Assembly: GCF_028502605.1 (NCBI RefSeq)
Contig: NC_079234.1
Coordinates: 1,674,001-1,738,000, forward strand
Direction: 5' to 3'
Origin: Trichoderma breve
Taxonomy: Eukaryota > Ascomycota > Sordariomycetes > Hypocreales > Hypocreaceae
Length of the DNA stretch: 64,000 nucleotides
Below the pieces are notes generated by a model. The model was not told the origin of the DNA and did no database searches. It worked only from the letters and a program-made list of their open reading frames with translations. Shown one piece after another: positions 58,001-64,000 of this stretch (positions are counted from its first letter, which is position 1; the number at the start of each line of letters is the position of its first letter). The translations under genes were made by a program, and so were the position numbers.

Positions 58001-59940
58001 TCACTGAGCAGCCTTCGCTTCAGTTCGGCCAGCAAATTAAGCAGCTGATTGGTGATGGTGATGGCAACCGATCTGCATCGCGGGGCCAGACCCCCAGCTC
58101 TGCCAGGCAAGGATCTCGTGGTGGAGGCGGTTTCCCCGGCGGCACGTTTGGCGTTCCCACTGGACGCACTCTGCCTCCAGGAACCACATCTGCCGACCGC
58201 ATGGCCATTGCCAGTGGCACTCTGCCGCGGCCCCAGGTCAACCCGATGGCGTCTTTCCAGCGTCCCGGCACTGCTTTCCCTGGATCCTCTTCCATGTCTC
58301 GCACTTCTTCCCAGAACATGCGCAACATGCCCAACTCTCCGCGCCAGTCCAGCAGATCCACTCGTGGTAGCCGACGCAACGACATTGCTGCTAAGGAAGC
58401 CCAGGCTGCTAAGACCATGCCTCTTACTGCCGGCATGGAGGTCAAGCCCATTACCATTTCGGCTACTGGCTGGAAGGCTTCCTCCCTTGGCAAGGCTCCT
58501 ACCGCCGCTCCTGTGCCTGGCTCTGGCCAGCTCCTGGACCCTGAGACGGTTCAGCGAAAGGTCAAGGCTGCTCTCAACAAGATGACGCCAGAGAAGTTTG
58601 ACCGCATTGCGGACCAGATCCTCCTCATTGCTTCACAGTCAAAGGATGAATCTGATGGACGCACGCTGCGCCAAGTCATCCAGCTCACCTTTGAGAAGGC
58701 CACCGACGAAGCTCACTGGGCTTCCATGTACGCCAAGTTCTGCAAGCGCATGCTTGAGACTATGAGCCCTGATATTCGCGATGAGAACATCAAGGACAAG
58801 AATGGCAACGTCGTCAGCGGTGGTAACCTCTTCCGCAAGTATCTCTTGAACCGATGCCAGGAGGAATTCGAGCGTGGCTGGACATCCAACCTGCCCGAGG
58901 CCCCTGAAGAGGACGCCGACAAGAAGACTGGAGAGGCTGCTATGCTGTCTGATGAGTACTACGCCGCCGCCGCCGCCAAGCGACGAGGCCTTGGTCTCGT
59001 TCAGTTCATTGGAGAGCTGTTCAAGCTGGGCATGCTTACTGAGCGTATCATGCACGAGTGTGTACACAAGCTCGTCGATTATAAGGGAATTCCCGACGAG
59101 GCCGAGATCGAGTCACTTTGCAAGCTGCTCCGCACTATTGGTGCCAACCTCGACGAGACCGACAAGGGCCGTCCTATGATGGACATTTACTTCCAGCGTA
59201 TTCAGGGAATGGCTGATCTACCCGAGCTACAGAGCCGTATGAAGTTCATGCTCATGGATGTCATTGATCTCCGAAGAGCCCGCTGGGTGTCCAAGGAGGC
59301 CAACAAGGGCCCCAAGACCTTGGACGAGGTTCGCGCGGAGGTGAGTTTCAACCCCCCTTTATCCTTTCTCTCCTTTACTATGGAAATACTAACCAAGATT
59401 AATTTAGGCCGAAGCTGCACAAGCCGCCAAGGCTCAGGAAGCGGCACGAACCACCCAGAGAGGTGGCCCTGGAGGCCGACCTCCTGTTGGCCGTGGCGAT
59501 GCTCGAAACTTCTCTGGAAACTTCAGCCAGCCCGTCAGCAACCAAGTTGGCATGGACGACCTCAGACGTCTGAAGGGCTCATCTGTCAACCGAACCTCAA
59601 GCTCAAATGTCACCCTGGGCCCCGCATCTATGCTGTCCTCTCGTAGCAACAGCGGACGCCGATTTGGACCAGGTGGCGCTCTTGGTCGTCCTGGCGATGA
59701 CTCCAACAGCTCGTCCCGCGCTGGAACTCCTGGCCCAACAAGCTCTAATGCTTTCAGGTAAGCATTCCCGGCTCCTCTCTTCTCCCCCTACCAAACACAC
59801 CTCATACTGATCCTTTTTTCTCTCCCTCTAGCTTGCTAGCCACTATGGATAATGACCACCCGGCCTCCCCTCCGTCTGCTGGACCCTCGCCTCTCATGTC
59901 AAAGGCAGTCCCTGCTAGCGACAAGAAGGACAATGAATAA
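55033..59940 (+). CDS. TIF4631: Translation initiation factor eIF4G
   Basis: Exons 55033-55626, 55693-56127, 56542-59340, 59408-59757 and 59832-59940 give 1428 aa. If 56128-56541 is kept the protein has 1566 aa. eIF4G is the scaffold that binds eIF4E, eIF4A, Pab1 and RNA in the cap-binding complex. The N-terminal third is Pro/Asn/Gln/Ser-rich. A Lys/Glu/Pro/Ala-rich part with KPEVKPEVK repeats is followed by a charged coiled coil (EELERIIREMEEADAKREAE). The eIF4E-binding motif YxxxxL-phi is YDAAFLL (Tyr818 in the short form). An Arg/Gly/Ser linker follows. The MIF4G HEAT domain (about 1007-1250) has TVQRKVKAALNKMTPEKFDR and RRGLGLVQFIGELFKLGMLT. The tail is RGG/Ser-rich. Confidence 0.94.
56128..56541 (+). 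other. Candidate exitron (in-frame retained intron) in eIF4G
   Basis: This 414-nt segment starts GTACAG and ends CCGCAG, with CTAAC about 40 nt before the end. It is divisible by three and contains no in-frame stop. It encodes 138 residues, including a Gln-rich run. Spliced, the flanking exons join His/Gln-rich sequence to QFGQPMPYYPGG. It is five times longer than the other introns of this gene. Confidence 0.6.
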
Positions 59941-61143
59941 AAAGACCCATTTCTTTATTCTCGGTGTCTCTGCATTTTTGGGGGGAATAGACTCGGCGGG
60001 GTTGTGTTTTTTTTCTTGCATTTACAAGGCTTTCATGCGACGTTTTCACTAAAAGTTTGAGCACGCATTTCACACGCGATACCTTTGCCCCATAGACCAT
60101 TTGACCAATCGAGTGGACAGATGTGGCCTCCCTCAAAGAAGAGGAGATAGGGGGCACTTTTTCTCTTTTTTATTTTACTATTTTCTACCGTCTTCCGGCC
60201 TAGGGATTCACCATGCCTTTTTATTCATGATTGTGTTTATACCTTCTTCTAATGTCCCCTTTGGTGTGCTCCAATTCTTAATGTTGAGTGGCTCGGAAAC
60301 GAGAGAGAGAAAATAAGGACACAGTTGATGTCCTCATCTCCCAGCATAAAAAGGGTCATGCGTTGAAAATATGGACGCAAATGCCCCTAGCTGTCAGTTT
60401 TGAGGCCAATCGGCGAGATGATAGAATGCCCACACCCGAGACTTTGTTAAGGGGGGGAAATGAAAGCACAAATGGGATGCGTTCTGTGTTTGGAAGTTGA
60501 CGAGGGAATTTCAAGACGCTCATGGTTGACACAAAAAGGCAAACTGGATGGATGGCTAATACTTTGTTTGGCCCAACAAAAATGACGATGTATTTATGAA
60601 GGAGTGTGTGCAAACAAAAGGGGGGTCGGAGGAGGATAAGACAGACAGATTCGGAACGGAATATGGTTGTGTGGTTTTACAAATTGGGGAGGGAGGTCTT
60701 GATATCTGATATTTATTCCTCATGTTGCCCTTGAGCCAATTTTCTCGTTTTGCAGACTTGTGTCCTTTTTATCTCGCCATGTGTACTGTGTGTATGTCCA
60801 GTGACGTACCGGATGAATAGTTCATCATCTAACAGTACGAGCATCAAATTCTTCAAATCGTTCATTATTTCAATCACATATTTCCTCTCTATCGGTGATA
60901 TAAGTATTTCTTAAATGACTTCTCATGTATACAATATTCATTCAGCTCTTGCTTTGATTACAATTGTATAAGACGTCTCTCCCTAACCAATATCAACACG
61001 GCGAAAGCCAAGTCTCCCACAAAAAGCATGATATATCCCAAGTCCTAAAACTCCAAAGCGCCCTCTCAGATCCGCATAATCACTAATCTTGCCCTTCTTT
61101 TCTTTTTCCTCCATCATGAATGCATTTTTGTCTCGCCCACTTC
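59941..61143. other. Convergent 3' intergenic region
   Basis: 1.2 kb between the stops of eIF4G (+) and DNA polymerase alpha (-). T-rich stretches lie at about 60005-60025 and 60158-60190. No gene is seen. Confidence 0.5.
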
Positions 61144-64000
61144 TCATGAGGCAGCAGCAACAGCAGTCGAGACAGAGCCCAGCATCTTGCTAAACCCAAG
61201 CTTCGTAAACAGCGTGTCCATGGCAACCCATTGTCTACCACACTTATCCAAATACTTGTCAACAACCGTCTTGACAGTGGTAAAGCGTACACGGTTATGC
61301 TCTGCCATCGCCCGGATCTTCTCCCGTTCTTGCGCCGTCAAGTCATTGTTAGCATCGCCAGCTTTAGTCTTTGCCTTGTCTACATCCCACAAGCTGGCAA
61401 AGTAAACTAGTTGATTATATATCGCCTTTTCGGTATACTCGTAAAACATCTTGCCAGTGCAGTCACGCGCCAGACCCTTAGGTCCCAAACAGCATGTGCC
61501 GTAGACGCTCATCTGCCGAGTACGATTGCCACACTGAGGATCATTACAGACGAGCCAGCCTTCGTAGTACCGGGACGTCTGGAGGCGAACCGCATGTTCA
61601 ACCTGCGCTACAACAGATAGTGTCGGGATAACTGCGCTGCAGCCAGGGCAGGTGACGCCAGATGCGGTAACGCGATCAGGGGAGCCCATAAGACCCTCAA
61701 AGTCAGATGTAGCTTTGCATTTGCGGCAGCGGAGAGAGAGGCGTTTACAATCGACGAAACGGACCTCGTCGGGAATCTGAGACTCGAGAGGGTGAATTTC
61801 GAGATCGTCGCTTGAGCCGCTCTGTTGTGTTTGAGTAGAGGTATACCGGCGAACGTCCAAACCCAGCTGTTCAGCTAGCTGTGATGTCGAGGTGCCCGCA
61901 ATATTGGCGCAAAGACGTTCCACAGGCGGGAAGATCTGCTTGGCAATGTACCAGTCCACGTCGGGCTGCAGAGAGGGATCAGCCTTGAGGTCTGGAGGAG
62001 CATAAGCACGCTTCGGCGCAGGTTCTGAGCTTTGGCTGGTGCCCGTAACAATGTAGGAAATCACATCACCCTTGCGGACAGTTTTACCCCTGGCCATGTC
62101 GCGGAGGGCAACTTGCACTTGAGGCATGGAGTCGGCATTGGGATATTCCTTGGGGCCCTTTCCGAGCTGCGTGTAGATGGTGTACTTGGGCACGGGAATC
62201 GCAAAGTCGCGCATCTTAGTAGCGATATCGCGTAGATATTCGTGGATGCGGGCCACGGAAACCTCGATGTCATCTCCAGACAAGATGTCATCGAGCAGAT
62301 GCTTGGAGACTTCCTTGGAGAGCGCGCAGTACTCACGACGCCTCATATCCAAACCCTTAACCTCCATCTTCTCGATGAATTTACCATCCTTTTCAATGAG
62401 GTTAATGGCAGCGTACTTCTTCTTGGCTTGCAGCAAGATGCGGCGGAACACATTGTCAATGTCAATTTCCAGCAGCCTGTACTGCTCATTGACTGCTTTC
62501 TTGAACTCGTTGCCGACCTTGAAAGCGTCTGCAACGTTATCGACGTTGGCATTGATCATGACGGAATCCGTGTCACCGTAGATGACTTGTAGAGATTTGC
62601 TCTCGGCAAGATCCTTGGTGCTACGTAGAATTTCTCGGCCTTTGTGTGTGGTCAAGATGGCGAGGGGGCGAGCGTAGAAACGGGAGCGGGTATAACCCAA
62701 ACAACCGTACATGGAGTTGGCTGTGAGCTTCAAGGCCAGCTGTTTAATGTCCCAAGTGGCAAGCTCTTCGGGCGTGGCCTTTTTATCTTTCATCAGATTC
62801 TTGACTTGGCGACGACGACTGACAAGTGTAGCAATGAGTCTAGGGAGAATGCCCTGGTCCTGGTTAACAGGTACTTCGGGGACAGCGTCTTCATCCTCGG
62901 CCTAAGTGATTAATGTTAGTAAGGACTGATCGGAAAAAAGGATTGTGGATGGTCTCTTACCGATGTTGTTCTATCCACTGTGGTGAAGCAAATATTAAAC
63001 TCCTGGATAATGGAAGGATACAGAGAGTTGAAATCCATGACAAGGACAAATTTGTCATAGAGACCCTTTTCTGGCTCAAAGACAAGACCACCCTTGTACT
63101 TGTCCTTTTTCTTGCCTTCACCTCCCTCTTCCTCGGCATTTTCCTCCTCGGCCTTTTGCCGTCCCTTGAATGTCTGCTTGTCGGGGCAAATGTATTTGTT
63201 ACGGTGGAACTCGTGAAGGAGAATGTATTCGTTTCGCTCAGCGCGAGTACCGGTCAGGGTACGAGCCCAAGAGTTACCAGCCAAGTTAGTTAAGACCTTG
63301 GTGAGAGGCAGCAGCTGCACACTGACAGCCAGCGCGGCAATGTAGTGCGTATCAGCTTCCATATGGGTCACGTAATCCATGAGGCCCTGGCTCTCCTTGG
63401 CCCAGGTGTTGAGAGCAACTTCATTGTCAACATCACGACGGCGGTTGTCACCCGTGAGATATAGGCTGCACATTTCCGTCAAGCTCCATGTCTGACACTT
63501 GAACATGGCAGATTTTCCTGCATCGTTGGCAAGATCGCAAAGCAATCGGCCGGCCATGACCTGACGTTCAGCAAACACGTTGCCGCCAACCTTGCCAATG
63601 GCAGATGGCCACTGGGTTCGTCGCAGTCTTCCGAGCCTCGACCACTGATGGACCTTTTTCTCAAACAGACGATGTAGGAGCACACTGTAATCGACACCTT
63701 CCAGCTGGTGACCAAGAATAACATCGGGATCCGCCACGTCAACCTGGGCCAAGAAGAAACTCAGCAAGTCGGATTCTTGCTTCTTCAAAACAATGGAACC
63801 CCGGTTTTTCTTCTTTGCGAGCGTGTTCTTTACGAGCGTGTCAAAGCCCATGGGAAAGGCCTGTCCGTGAGGTCGAATGACGGTAAACGTTCTGCAAGGA
63901 AGCTTCTCAGCGGGGGTTGTATCGCTGAGATGCACCTTCTCGTAGATTCGCGCACTAATGGCAAGGACTTCTTGCTTGTTCTCCTTGGCATTGAAAGCGG
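61144..64000 (-). CDS. POL1: DNA polymerase alpha catalytic subunit (C-terminal part)
   Basis: Exons 62961-64000 (open at the right edge) and 61144-62901 with a 59-bp intron give the last 932 residues or so. Pol alpha with primase starts every replication fragment. The inactive exonuclease-like domain comes first. Then family B polymerase motif A DFNSLYPSIIQEFNIC, motif B KLTANSMYGCLGY and motif C YGDTDS (62563-62580), all with catalytic Asp residues present. Thumb-region LDMRRREYCALSKE follows. The C-terminal domain has two Cys clusters, CRKCK...CPGC and CNDPQC...CCLGPKGLARDC, that bind metal and contact the B subunit. The N-terminal part lies beyond the window. The frame continues to base 64000. 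Confidence 0.95.

Noticed and set aside
1..64000. Transposons, CRISPR arrays, bacterial-type operons, rRNA genes
   Set aside because: No transposase or reverse transcriptase frame, no long terminal or inverted repeats, no spaced repeats and no rRNA sequence were recognised by eye.

Overview
The window is eukaryotic nuclear DNA from a filamentous ascomycete. Almost every gene is interrupted by short introns (about 50-200 bp) with CTAAC or CTGAC branch sites, there are no operons, and the proteins look like Pezizomycotina orthologues. Protein style and the intergenic motifs make me favour Hypocreales, possibly Trichoderma. That placement is inference and no marker gene proves it.

Layout, left to right: tail of an unknown gene (1-153, +); delta-COP (678-2456, -); an acidic nuclear-looking protein of unknown function (3546-6005, +); an intron-containing tRNA-Glu (6914-6996, +); a NIPA-type magnesium transporter (9855-11497, +); ribosomal protein uS3 (12857-14011, -); a myotubularin-type phosphoinositide phosphatase (15193-17667, -); phenylalanyl-tRNA synthetase beta subunit (18299-20378, -); PP2A scaffold subunit A (21830-24262, +); an EFM4-like eEF1A lysine methyltransferase (24856-25794, -); eIF6 (26600-27585, -); a lineage-restricted hypothetical protein with an internal 15-bp repeat (28849-29982, -); a glutamine-rich coiled-coil protein (31226-34387, -); a cytochrome P450 (37451-39267, +); eIF5 (41266-42601, +); a THOC1/Hpr1-like THO subunit (43101-45721, -) divergent from an Aquarius-type spliceosomal helicase (46325-50899, +); a 4.1-kb stretch with no convincing gene; eIF4G (55033-59940, +); and the 3' part of DNA polymerase alpha (61144 to the right edge, -).

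Most genes are housekeeping. Several serve translation (uS3, PheRS beta, EFM4, eIF6, eIF5, eIF4G), but they have separate promoters and I see no co-regulated unit. The P450 and the repeat-bearing hypothetical protein are the accessory elements. I see no transposon, CRISPR array or secondary-metabolite cluster.

The most unusual observations are these. The THOC1 homologue carries at its C-terminus a degenerate guanylate-kinase-like domain without the P-loop lysine and without the LID, where animal THOC1 has a death domain. Three introns are GC-AG and all use the same GCAAGT donor. The P450 appears to contain a 4-nt micro-exon. The delta-COP start codon forms its own coding exon. eIF4G holds a 414-nt stop-free in-frame candidate exitron. 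eIF5 has two weak-context uORFs that fit the autoregulation known for eIF5. All exon models were built by eye from splice signals and protein family expectation. Each complete model closes in frame, but no transcript evidence was available.
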